Part shown: positions 10,398 to 21,241 of the stretch, one piece after another
Layout: the number at the start of each line of letters is the position of its first letter
Position numbering within the stretch: the stretch's first letter is position 1
Source of the DNA: Drosophila miranda
Lineage: Eukaryota > Arthropoda > Insecta > Diptera > Drosophilidae
Reading direction: 5' to 3'
NCBI RefSeq assembly: GCF_003369915.1
Contig: NC_046673.1
Span: 21,691,718 to 21,755,717, forward strand
DNA length: 64,000 nt
Translations under genes and position numbers: made by a program
Notes under the pieces: generated by a model
The model's database searches: none
The model's input: only the letters and a program-made list of their open reading frames with translations
Told to the model about the DNA's origin: nothing

Positions 10398-13139
10398 ATG
10401 GACACCATCTGTAGACTCTGCTTTCAAACAGCAACGGTAAGTGTTGACTGGGAGCGAAGAGAGTAGAATTAGAAATTATTAAATTTTAAGTATTGATTTT
10501 CACTGCTTGCAAAGATGTGGGGGAATGTTTATGGGGAGTTTAAACAATTGAATTGTTTCTCTGCCGGCAACCGCTGCTACTGCGGCACTGCTTGGCTGCT
10601 GTTTATGGTTGGGCATTGGGTGGGGGTTGAAAAGCGCGCGCATTGCTTTCCGCCTGCGTCTCTCATCCACAGCCAAAAGTTTTGATCGCTCGCACACATA
10701 TCTATGTACATACCACACATGCATACATACATACATACACATATGCGACCCCAAAAAACTATTGCCGAACATATTTATTTTTAGACACAAAAAAAGTTGT
10801 TCAAGCCGACAACTTGAAAAAATATTATTTTTACATTTTGCTTGCGCACTGCCTGCGCTGGCCTGCTTACTTTTCACTTTGACTCCTTTTCACCTCTCTG
10901 TCTACCTCTGTTCCACTGTCCCCACACGTCGCGCTCTTCCACCGTCAACCGCACATAAAGAAATACAGGGACAGCGGCACAGGGGTAACAAAAAAAATGT
11001 ATGAAACAATATCCAATATGAATCTGGCCATCAGGCAAATGTTGCAACAACAGCATAAAACCCTTAGCTCCGCTTCCAAACAAACCCCATTTTTTGTGAT
11101 TTTAGGTCGTACGCCTCTGCACTCTCGACGTTGGCAGAGTCAAAACAAAACACAAAAAGCAAAAGAATAACAAAATGAAGAAGAAAGAAAATGAAATAAA
11201 ATGAAATGAAAACAGCAACAAAATTACTTGCGCAAAGTATATTAAATATAAGGTGAGGCAATGCTGAAACCCATGCGAACATTTGTTTACGCTCTAGTGA
11301 AACTCCTTACCTTCTTATTACTATACCTTGAACTTTTGTTGGCAGCGCACGATGTGCATGTGTGTGTATGCGTATGTTTATCTTCTTGCTTGATATTTTT
11401 TGTAGGGTGGGGAACAAATGTGTTGGTGCCTGGCCGGTTAGGTGGGCTGAGGAGGATACAATAAATAAAACGTATTATGATTATTACATTTTTGTTTTTA
11501 TCAAAGCGAAAAGAAAAAGACAAAACGCACTTTCCATTTTGGTCCAATTGGATACTCATCTATTTCTCTCTCCCTTCCTTTTTTAATTTACAGTTATTCC
11601 AAGTGCCCGGCTATAGCATACCCACGTGCGTACGCTGCTCCGAACAGCTGACAAACAATTCAAACTTCCATCAAGCAGTGCGGGGGGCAGAAGGCGGATC
11701 GACTGTTTCCGTATCGGCGGCCGTTGCAGCAGCCGCCGCCGCCGCCGTCGCATCGTCATCGACGTCCAGTGATAGCGACGTTGCTGCAGTGGCGCAGCAG
11801 CTGACCAACGGCAGTAATGCTGCTGCCGTCGCAGTGCTGCAGCTACACCAGCAGCAGCAGCATCAACAGCAACAACAAATGCAATCATCGAGCTCTTCCG
11901 AGAATCTACAATCGCAGGACGATTCTGAAGATGTAAGCTTATGCTGATAAAAGCGAGACGGATAGAAATGGTTCTTTTTGAATGTGACAGTGTTGGCAAA
12001 CGTAATCCCACCACACAAACACACACACACACACACACACATGGGACTCCTACTGCACTTGCCCAAGGTGTATTAATGTAAGGTGAAGCATTCCCACCGA
12101 ATACCGTTCCGAACGTAAACTATTTTGTTTCATATACCCTAATTCGTCGCTTGATACAAAGATATTGAGAGAGAGAGATCAAAGAAATATGTAACTCAGA
12201 ACAGCGGGAAATCCTCACCTTACGTAGATACTCCTTGCACTTGACTGTTTATTATTATGTTTTTTCCTTGTTGTTTTGTTTCCTCTTTACACATAGCTGC
12301 ACATGCTACTCCCACACACACACACAAACAAAAATCAGCGGCAGCACATAAATATCCTCACACATGTACACATATATATATACATATAGAAATACTTGTG
12401 TACATTTGCTTGCACATTCGTCGCCTCGGCTCCTTCTTTTGCTTCTCTTCTTCACCCACTTCTTATTTTTCCCCGTTTCTTTGCTCGTTCTTGTGCCTTT
12501 CTTTTTCCACCATGCAACTGAGCTCTGCAGATTTTTTTTTTGGCAATATCCGCCATACGAATGCTCTACGAATACATCACCCGTGATGGAGATATACTGT
12601 GAAAAAAAAATCATTTATCAATTGTAATTTGTTCAAATATAGATTATTTCATCCGACTGTAAGAAGTTTCAGTTAAATAAAATGGTTCCCCTGTAAAATA
12701 TTACCGCTCGCCAGTACAAGCTCAATCGAGTGGCGTGTCATTCGCATAGTGAGGGTATTCACTATTCGACATGCTGTACACTTGGCTGCTCATTTTCTTG
12801 TTTTCCTTTATATTTATATTTATACACATATATATGGTTATTTTTTTCTTCTTTTTTTCATTAATATCTGCGCTCTGTCGATGCCAGCGTCGACGCTCAG
12901 CGTTTTCTGTGCGCGCTGTGTGTAAATCTAAGGCGGAAAAAGTTCATTTTTCGATTGACGCTTTCGGTGTGCGGGTGTGTGGCATGCAATGCGTGGCATG
13001 CAGCAACACAAAATCAAGCAGAAAAAAAAAATATAATTATAGACTTGCAACAGGGAAAACAATTAGAAATAAACAAACTGAATTTGCACGGGGACTTGCA
13101 GTCCATATTTTTGGCCGCCAGCTTGTTGAGCGTGAGTTC

Positions 13140-13183
<44 letters not shown>

Positions 13184-14703
13184 GGAGTGCAACAGTGTTT
13201 GCAAAAATTTACAGTTATAACTCCCCCCCACCCTCACTCAATCGTACCCCTGTTCCTCTCCCACGCAATCACTTGCTCACTGCTTATGTGCGTCTTTTTT
13301 TCTCTTTCTCGCTCTTGCCCGCGTCACAGGTGGATCTGATATTCAATGAGGAGGGGTCCTGCCCCCTTTGCAATAAGACGTTCTCGCGCAAATCCTCGCT
13401 GATGACGCACATACGGAACCACTCGGCGGAGCGTAAATTTGTTTGCACCTACTGCAACAAAGGTAAGTGTGTGGATATACCACCCTTATGCCGCCTACCC
13501 ACTCTTAATACCGATTCGACTCCTCTTTCTGTGACACAAAGGCTTCACCCAGGCGGCCAATCTGCGGAATCATGAACGTATCCACACGAACGATCGTCCG
13601 TACCAGTGCGTCGATTGTGGCAAGACCTTCACACAGATCACGAACCTAAATAATCATCGGCGCCTGCACACCGGCGAGCGACCCTTCGTCTGCAATGAGC
13701 CCGAATGCGGGCGCAGCTTCGCCCAGGTGAGCATCCATATCCATATCCTCATCCCATATCCATTTGAATCCCATTCTAAAACAACTTCAATTGCTGCAGG
13801 TGACCAACCTCAACAATCACATGAAGTCACACCACAAGGTGCAACAATACTGCTGCAACGTATGCAACAAGAAGTTCACTCAGGTCACCTCACTGAACCA
13901 GCACCTGCAGGCGCATGCCGGTGTCAGCGGCTACTTCTGTCCGCGTTGTCCCGATAAGAACTTCAAGCTGCAGTCACAGTTGCACACGCACATGAAATCG
14001 CACGGCCTGGCCTTCCCCTACGAGTGCGGCAAGTGCGACGAGAAGTTCCTGCAGCAGGCTCACCTCGACCAGCACCTGAAGATGCACGACGAGTTCAAGT
14101 TCAAGTGCGACATCTGCCCCAGCAGCTTCAACCAAGAGTCGCTGCTGAAGAAGCATGTGCAGCGGCATGTCGAGGGTCGGTATCTCAGTTGTCCAGTGGC
14201 CAACTGTACGGAATCGTTCGCCGTACGTCAGCACCTGTCCAAGCATTTGCTCACAAATCACTCCCATCACGAGCTACCGCCACCGAAGCGCTCCAAAAAG
14301 ACGGTCACGCTGCAGTCGCCACAACAGCCACTGGCGATGATCGGCCAGCCGCTTTCGCTGCAGCACACGACGGGGCAGCGTAAGTATTAGTTACCTGCTA
14401 GCATCTCAACATGCTCAAGGACTCTTTGCTACTATTTTTTCTGTAGGTGGACGACCGCCGAAAAATAAGAACAAAACGACCGGCACCTTGGCCGCCACGG
14501 CTATTAAGATTGAGATCAATGAGCCGCTACACAGCCAGCATATCATCAGCAGTGCCAGTGGGCTTTCCATCCAACAGCAGATCAACCAGCACATGCAACA
14601 GCAGGCGCAACAGCAGGCGCAGCAGCAACATCAGCAACAGCAGCAGCATCTACATCTGTCCATGGGCCAGGCGGTCAAGGCGCGGTTCATACCCACCAAG
14701 TAG
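10398..14703 (+). CDS. C2H2 zinc-finger transcription factor with nine fingers and a short ZAD-like N-terminus
   Basis: Probable nuclear DNA-binding regulator of 510 residues. Exons: 10,398-10,436, 11,594-11,932, 13,330-13,462, 13,542-13,726, 13,800-14,379 and 14,447-14,703; all GT/AG introns and phases agree. The N-terminus has CRLC (exon 1) and CVRC (exon 2), the two cysteine pairs of an arthropod ZAD dimerisation domain. Only about 15 residues separate them against roughly 40 or more in typical ZADs, so a middle exon may be missed. An Ala- and Gln-rich low-complexity region follows. Nine C2H2 fingers fill about residues 137-386; fingers 2 to 5 share FTQ-type helices. Fingers 4 and 9 have an extra residue between the cysteines. 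After them come a basic PPPKRSKK stretch, an AT-hook-like RGRPPKNKNK across the last splice junction, and a Gln-rich tail. I do not recognise the exact orthologue. Confidence 0.9.
10437..11593 (+). other. Intron 1 of the zinc-finger gene
   Basis: A 1.16-kb intron with GTAAGT donor and TTTACAG acceptor. AT-rich; no exon could be supported, although a short open stretch near 10,998-11,080 was considered as a missing ZAD piece. Confidence 0.7.
12011..12042. repeat. (CA)n microsatellite
   Basis: About 14 CA dinucleotides with one interruption. Confidence 0.9.
13142..13178. repeat. (GT)n microsatellite
   Basis: About 18 uninterrupted GT dinucleotides followed by GAGAGAGG, 150 bp before a coding exon. 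Confidence 0.95.
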
Positions 14704-16213
14704 ATGATGTTCAGTCTCTCTCTCTCTCTTAGCCCTCCTGCACAGTCCTCGCAGTTGCTTGAACTCCGCTAGTAGCTAGCGCCATAGCCCGTATACATAT
14801 CCTCCCCAGTTTGCTATAAATCAATCCATATGTAAAAGTTACATAGATACAAGATTTGTGAGTCCGGCGGCAAGCTGCTGGTTCGGTTTGGTGTCTGTCT
14901 CCCAACCGCTGCCCAACCAAAGCAATAGAAAAGCCAAAATGCATCACAAGAAAGGAACAAACAACAAAATCGCATAAATGCCACCTACCTTCGGCAGGCC
15001 GAAGTTCAAATACCCTTTGCAGTAAAATATATGAGAGAAATCTGTCCTAAGCCACAGTTCCGGCATAGTGTCATTCCGAAGACATAGCTCATGAACTGCC
15101 GGCGGAATTATGTCGCTTCTTTCTGGAGGACTTGTGTCGTTTGAAAGCGTCATATCCCCGCTCGGAGATATATGTCTTATATATCTCCGCGCCGAGCTAT
15201 GACGTTTTCCGACGACATGTCGTCGGAGATATTGTCGCTGCCCCCACACTTCCATATAGCCATTTCATTTGGCTTTGCAAATTGTAATTCTTTGATAAAG
15301 ATGGGAGAATATTGTGTATCCTTGAGTGCTAGCAACCCACTCTGTAAAAGTTCTTATGGCTCATGGCCGCCCCCCTCTTCTGCAAAAGGGTATTTTCAAG
15401 CAGCATTGACAGCATCGTAGATCAACAGACAGGACAAAACGGACTTCAAGCACGAAAAAGAACAGGGGGAAAACCAGTCTATACAAATCGAATTGACATT
15501 TAAATTGTAATTTTAATGCAAAAACACGAGCACACACACACACACAGACAGAAACCAATTACCTAAAATGAATAGTAATTATGCAAAAAATGAAAAAACA
15601 ACAATATTTGATTAAATTTGGGATCTATTTATGTTGTAAGCATTAGTTTAAGTGTTTTTATTTTTTTTTTTAATAAATACATTAAAATAAACAAAAGAAC
15701 CTGAATGAAGAAGAGCAAATGTGTGTCTGCAGTTTGTGGGTACACCCTTGGATCCTCCCCCCGCGACATTGAGGTCAGGATGATGCGTAAGAGTGTATTG
15801 ACCTTTTAAGGAAAACACGTTGACGCACAAACAGACACTGAATCGTTCCCCAATGACGCACTTTTGGGGAACGCACCTACGTCAGGCTGCCGCCTGTCAT
15901 CAACAGTCTTGACGAACGGTGCGCTCCGCCCCCTCCCTTGTGTGGGGAGTAATACATATCGTATAGTATAAGCATAAGAAATGAAACAATGCTACGATTA
16001 TATATATCTTCGTTCTGCATCCACTTTTGAAGACACTTTTTGCAGTAGGAACCATTTAGAATGTTTTTCTAAAGAGGGCACGTGTGCCCACGTATGCATT
16101 TTTGTCCATATTTAATCTAGGAAACAGATGCCTTTTTTTAATTTGCAATTGAATTCCAATTCTAATTGAAGGATTTTTAAATATATAATATAAATATATA
16201 AATCTCTTTTTTG
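14704..16213. other. 3' UTR of the zinc-finger gene and intergenic sequence before the array
   Basis: No gene supported. An AATAAA at 15,672-15,677 could end the zinc-finger transcript. Between 15,060 and 15,240 the short words ATGTC/GACAT recur, with a perfect 18-bp palindrome at 15,209-15,226. A 14-bp word at 15,936-15,949 also occurs exactly at the array junctions. Confidence 0.5.
15209..15226. repeat. Perfect 18-bp palindrome
   Basis: CCGACGACATGTCGTCGG equals its own reverse complement. It lies among several other ATGTCG-like words and weaker inverted repeats in the same 170 bp. Confidence 0.9.
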
Positions 16214-19200
16214 TTATATAACATTTAATTTGAAATCTGTAAGCGGGGCATTTTGGAACCTGATCGACTTGCGTGGGTACGTGTCGAGGCTCGTCTTGAA
16301 ATCATCAATATCCACAATGGTGTGCATATCATCGCCGTCTCTGGGGAGAAGTACAAGGTTCAGTCGACTGCCCAGATCCTCGTACAGGCTTTCTTCCCAA
16401 CTGAATGATGTGGACTTCCAATCCCCATTTTCACTGCCATCGGCCAATTGATCGTCTGAAATGGAAACAGAGCTCGGCGTCTGATGGGTCTCGAGGAAGA
16501 CGTCGCTGCTGTAATTGGTTCTTTCCGAAGCCCAATCGTACGCCCATTCGGTGGGCGGATTTCCAATTACCTGAATCGAAAGTTTGCGACAATGTGCGGC
16601 ATTCGTGTCTACCACGAAGCTAATCATCTCCTCTTTGGTGATATTGTGCAAGGCATCGGCCTGTTGTTGATTCCGATCGAACAGAAAATCCCCATTGATA
16701 ATCTCCTCCCAATGGCGATCCGATTCCATGGCCAGGCTGTCGTCAGGGGCGAGCTTCGCCTGAATGAGTTTCTCCTTGGAGCGCAAAAACTCATCGTCGC
16801 GCATTTTGTTGAGGATCTGTAGCATCGCGTGGTGGAATTGATCGATGCCCCGCTCCAAATTCTTGGCTCCCTTTTTCGTTTGATGCGACGAGGCAGTAAT
16901 TGAGTACCCAACAATGCCATAATAGAGCCGTACTCTGGCGTACACCTCGTAGCACAGTTTCTCCTGTGTGCACAGATATTCATAGATGGGGTCCTCAAGG
17001 ATTTCCATCATCAGATCGAGGATGCTCTGCACTCGGATCGTATTCGGTCCGATTTGATAGTAGTTCATGATCACCGTGTTGGCATCGCGATCGTTGAGGG
17101 CATTACAGAGAATGCAGTGGCTACCTTGTGGCAATTCCTTCACACTGTCCTCCAGCAATTGGGGCTCTGAAATGGCCCGACATTGGAGGCGACTGATCAC
17201 CGTATTTAACAAACTGCAGGCGGACAGCTCCGTGTAGTTGCCCTCAATGAGGGCCTGAATGTACAGCTCCTGAGGGAACCGTTGAGCAAAGGCCTTGAAT
17301 TCCTCCAAAGTGATGCCATTGATGCTCTTGTACTTGTCGATGGTCAGCCAATGAGACTCCTCAATCACACATGCGCGAATGTCCCTAAAAAATCAAATGG
17401 ATATACCGGTTCCAGATCTAGAGTAAGAAACAGTTCCTCTCACCTGCAAAGCAGCGGCGACTTGATCAACTCATAAAAATAGAGCTCCCGGAGATTGTCG
17501 CGATAGTTATTTAGGATGGACTCCTCGAGACTGTCGGCCACACTCACAATCGCCTGGGCAATGGCCTCCACCACCAGATGGAGCTTCTCGTTGTAGCCCC
17601 GCACCTTGAGCACAAGACCCTTTTCCCCGACAGTGAAGCCATAGCTTATGCCCGCAGTGGCAGCCGCATAGAGCTGCTCGAGTACATGGACCTCCACTAA
17701 CTCGACGTACAAAGAGCACATGGCACCTCTGAGGGGGATGGATCGGATCGGATCGGATAGGATAGGATTGAGGTGGTTCAAGCAATGCTGAGGGTCGCTG
17801 GACTGTTAGCTTACTTCCTGGCACTCTGACGCTGAAGTGGCGAAATGAAATAGAACGACATACTGGCCTTGGGCTCCCCGAATTTGTCGTCCAGACGATA
17901 CCACAGCTCGCAGATGTTTGTCTTCATCAGCTTCTTGGGGCACGGCGGTAGGTCCGGTTTACCCAGTTCCAGCCAAAATATCCTAAAATCCTCGGCCACA
18001 AAGGCATTGGGTTCTGGCAGGCACAGCTCCTCGATGGGATTGAATTCGTGCCACAATTTCTTCCATTGGTCGGGCATGGGGCTGGGGCTGTCGCCCACGT
18101 ACGTATCCCCCGAGGTAATCACCATATTGAAGTCCATTTTGTTCAGAAATCCAATCATTTCGGACATGTGCTGGTCGCTGTATTCGTAGTAGAGGCCCCT
18201 GGCGGTGAGCACATCCTTACCCGGATAATATTTGCTAGATAGCACCAGATCCTGTACGTTGTAGAGGGCCGTACGATGGGTCTGGAAACGGAATCTGGCC
18301 TCCTCAATCAACTGCTGTTTGTCATACAAAGGCCGCAGTACCGCCGAGTCCGAGGCAGCGATGAGCTTTATATAGGCAAAGGTCGCGGCCAGCACCCCAT
18401 CGATGTGCTTGTAGCCTTCGTCGGTGAGGTGGATGGACAGCTTGAACAGCGAATAGATGGAGTTGAGATTGAAGCCATTATCATCGACGCCAGCCAGCAG
18501 AGAGACCGACCAACGGCGATGCCGCAGGTAGACACAGAGACTGCCAGGACCCTCCTGGCTGAGCAAATAGGCCAGGAACGCCTCCGGCTTGCTGCGGTAA
18601 TACTGCCGGACACTGGGCAGCAGCCATGTCAGGTCCAGCCGACATCCGCCATCCGAGGAAGTCACATAGAACACATTCTCGTGAAACTCCGGACGGAAGG
18701 CGGTGCGATAATCGAACCGTGTGAGATTTACCGACTCCATGCCGTTGCTTGGTATCACACCAAAGTGGCGGCAGATCATCTTCTCCAGCTCCTTGAGGGA
18801 GAGGCTTGCCTGCAGGCATACGTGCATGTGATTGGCCGCATAATTGTCGCGTCGCAGCTGTTGGATCATCGCGGCGAGGGCATCCTCGGGATCCTTCTCC
18901 TTGAGCTCGGCCAAATTGTCCCAGTCGTACAGCCCATGCGGATAGTTGTCGGCGGCCAGGCTGGCCAGCAGCAGATTCCGCTGCGCCTGGTAGTCCTCGA
19001 CCTCTTGCCGAAGATCCGCTATGATCGGCAGCCTCTCGCGCTCTAGGACATCCTGTTTGATCAGCAGGGCCGTCAGGTGCAACAGAGTCGAGGTTAGGTG
19101 CAGCTCGGGCACTTCAAAGTAGAACATCGTCTCCTCGCAATCGGCTCTGACGTTGCTGAAGCCCCCACATTGTTTCACATGCGACGTGAAGATGCCGTCC

Positions 19201-19572
19201 ATGTGGAGCAGATGCTCCAAAACGTGCGTCAGGCCGCGAAAATTCTGCGGATCTTTGAACGAACCGCAGTCGACCGTCAGGGCAAGGGCGGCCGTTTTGT
19301 AGCCAACAGAGTCCCCAGTGCTCACTGGATCGGGGTCCGAAACGATCAAGGCTTTTAGGCCATTCTGGAGCAAAATGGACCTGCAATCATGGCTCAATCA
19401 GGAATGCACAAGGTTCTGTACCTCTACCCACCTCATGTGTTTCCACTTACTTGTACGATTTTTTGTCGTTTTCCGATTGATCTGGAACGTCCGTCTCTAG
19501 ATTCTCAGGGCTGAATACCGGCTCCATTGCCACTTGTAAATTATCTATTTCTATGTCTACATTCTCCGCCAT
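16214..19572 (-). CDS. Nardilysin-like M16 zinc metallopeptidase, unit 1 (the only complete copy)
   Basis: Insulysin/nardilysin-family protease, 1,047 residues from four exons on the minus strand: 19,572-19,451, 19,380-17,815, 17,728-17,444 and 17,384-16,214. Phases agree at each GT/AG intron. The start ATG (19,572-19,570) opens with MAENVDIEID and an acidic N-terminus. The inverted zinc motif HxxEH is present as HVLEH at about residues 93-97, in the family context (RGLTH before, HMDG after), with the acidic zinc ligand region RQEVEDY about 75 residues on. Catalysis is therefore plausible. The length fits nardilysin-type rather than mitochondrial M16 proteins. From memory it resembles Drosophila CG2025. 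It is transcribed divergently from the SUMO-like gene. A GGATC/GGATA repeat lies in intron 2. Later units repeat this gene without its last 42 codons. Confidence 0.92.
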
Positions 19573-20011
19573 TTCTGCTTGTGTACTCAAAACCGATGCT
19601 CACCGATTTACAATATAAATATTTTTTTTTACTTATATTTTTGACATAACTATCGATGGCAGTACTTTATCATTGACTTTGCAGGCCTATTTAGGGAAGA
19701 CAATAAATTAGTCGGATAAAAGTCGGCTCAGGCGATATCTATCTGAATATCTATCGGTCGGGTCCACACGGCTGCACTCGATACTCGCAAAAGCCAGTGC
19801 CAGAAATCGAAGCCAAACGTCGCCATTTTAAAGTTCGTCCCACTTGGATTTTTCGCAAAAGAAAAAACGCAACGCTTTGAGGAAGGAGCATATAATTTGT
19901 GTCATTTATAGCAAAGTAAGTGGCAAAACACTCAGAAGAGCATGCGCAACAGCAATTCCAAAAAAAGCTCACGTTTTTCTTCTAGAAATTGGAATTGGAA
20001 ATTACAACAAG
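19573..20011. promoter_or_regulatory. Divergent promoter between nardilysin and the SUMO-like gene, unit 1
   Basis: Only 439 bp separate the two start codons, which point away from each other. TATCGAT at 19,651-19,657 is a seven-of-eight match to the DRE element of Drosophila housekeeping promoters. The SUMO-like 5' UTR contains a 70-bp intron (19,916-19,985; GTAAGT to TTCTAG). No TATA box is clear. Confidence 0.55.
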
Positions 20012-20275
20012 ATGTCGAACCCAGAACGTATTATTTTGAATTTAGTCACTGATAATGTTGTGTTTGGTCATATCATTACTGAAAAAACTACCGAGTTCTT
20101 CCAACTTATGCACGCTGCTACTCTGTGCTTAAATGTCCCCATGGATGGCATGCGCTTCATCTACAATGGGCATATCATCAAGGCAGCGGACACACCCGGG
20201 GGGCTGGGTATGCAAAACGGCCAAGTCATCAACGTAGAGATGACTGATCCAGCATATGTTCCTACTCCGGAGTAA
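20012..20275 (+). CDS. SUMO-like protein without C-terminal Gly-Gly, type A, unit 1
   Basis: An 87-residue ubiquitin-like protein of the SUMO family. SUMO hallmarks in order: a hydrophobic first strand (RIILNLV, family INLKVIG), a second strand and helix ending LMHAATLCLNVPM (family LKKLKESYCQRQGVPM), MRFIYNGHII (family LRFLFEGQRI), then DTPGGLGM and INVEM (family HTPKELGM and IEVYQEQ). The end is DPAYVPTPE with no Gly-Gly, so E1 activation and conjugation should be impossible and no maturation site is seen. It may act by non-covalent binding or as a decoy. The start is the ATG just after the spliced 5' UTR intron; a longer unspliced frame from 19,844 is unlikely because a one-base length difference breaks it in the B copies. 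AATAAA words follow at about 20,292 and 20,332. Function unknown. Confidence 0.78.
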   Translation: MSNPERIILNLVTDNVVFGHIITEKTTEFFQLMHAATLCLNVPMDGMRFIYNGHIIKAADTPGGLGMQNGQVINVEMTDPAYVPTPE

Positions 20276-21241
20276 GCGTGTCATACCCAACACAATAAAC
20301 CACTTTATAGACGAAAGAACTTTGCGAAAGAAATAAAATAAAGGTTAAACTTTCATCTATTGATGAAAAAAGGCCGAAAAAAGCTGCTCCCGTCCGAATA
20401 TCGGTCCGGAGAATGCAATAAAAAAACTTACGCCGTGTCTGTGTCACATAGGGGTACGGTTTTCTGTGGGTGAACTGCTCCCTAACTTCAAAAGGCTTTA
20501 GAAAAAAATTGTGGCGTACACGTTGGCTACCAGGAGAATGTTTTCTCCTATTCAAATGGTTCTATTCAGAGTTTGAAATGTCCAAAGATTATGCCATTAG
20601 TATTTCGCACTCCATGGATTCCAGGAGAGTTATGCTTCGCTCTCGGGTTAGCGGTAGGAAAAAGGATACGCTTTTACTCTTGGATCCAGAATGTTCCAGA
20701 ATGTGGCACCAAAACCCTCTCGAATATGCTTTACATTTCCGTTGTGTCTGTGTGGATGTTTGGTTTATATTTATTTATTTAATTAATTAATGGTTTAATG
20801 ATCGTGCAAATTAACAATAAGTAACAATAGTTCATGTCTTTGATGTCTCTTTCTCGTGCCTTTTGACCCTTCGTTTGTTCAAGTGAACTTAATAATAGTA
20901 CAATATAACTTACGATATATAAAAAAAAGAAGTCCTTATGCTTGCATATAATAATTACGGGGAGAGAAAATAAACAAAAACAAAAAAAAAAGCGAAGGAT
21001 ATATAAACATTATAATGAGGAGGGAAGCCAAGGGATGATAGGATGTGAGTTCGATGGAGTCTGTCGGTAAATACAAGAATTCAATAACCATGTATTATTG
21101 CATGCATATGCTCTATATACTCTATATACGTTGTATATACTATATATACATATGTATTATGTCTCGTTTTTTCGTTTTTACTTTACAAAAATGGTTACAC
21201 TGCAAATTTGTTTTGTCCTGTGGCCTGTGTGGGTGTACAAT
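20276..21241. other. Convergent 3' regions of the SUMO-like gene and ATP7, unit 1
   Basis: AT-rich sequence between convergent stops, with polyadenylation-like words for both strands: AATAAA near 20,292/20,332 on plus, and TTTATT near 20,768, which reads AATAAA on minus. A 106-codon frame at 20,470-20,790 has no recognisable family. The sequence is almost identical in all four units. Confidence 0.5.

Larger units (their letters stand above)
11933..13329 (+). other. Intron 2 of the zinc-finger gene
   Basis: A 1.4-kb intron (GTAAGC to TCACAG) holding a CA repeat, a GT repeat and pyrimidine-rich sequence. Nothing else seen. Confidence 0.7.

Noticed and set aside
10998-11080. Short open stretch starting ATGTATGAAACA as a missing ZAD exon
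   Set aside because: There is no clean acceptor and donor pair in matching phase, and it does not resemble ZAD middle regions.
18276-19046. 256-codon open frame antisense to nardilysin exon 2 (and in other units)
   Set aside because: It is a shadow of the GC-rich coding strand; it has no domain and follows nardilysin codon bias.
19844-20275. 143-codon reading of the SUMO-like gene from an upstream ATG
   Set aside because: The extra N-terminus covers a clear GTAAGT/TTCTAG intron, and a one-base length difference breaks this frame in the B units.
20470-20790. 106-codon plus-strand frame downstream of the SUMO-like gene, present in all units
   Set aside because: It shows no recognisable family and lies in convergent 3' UTR sequence. 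Its conservation between units only reflects recent duplication.
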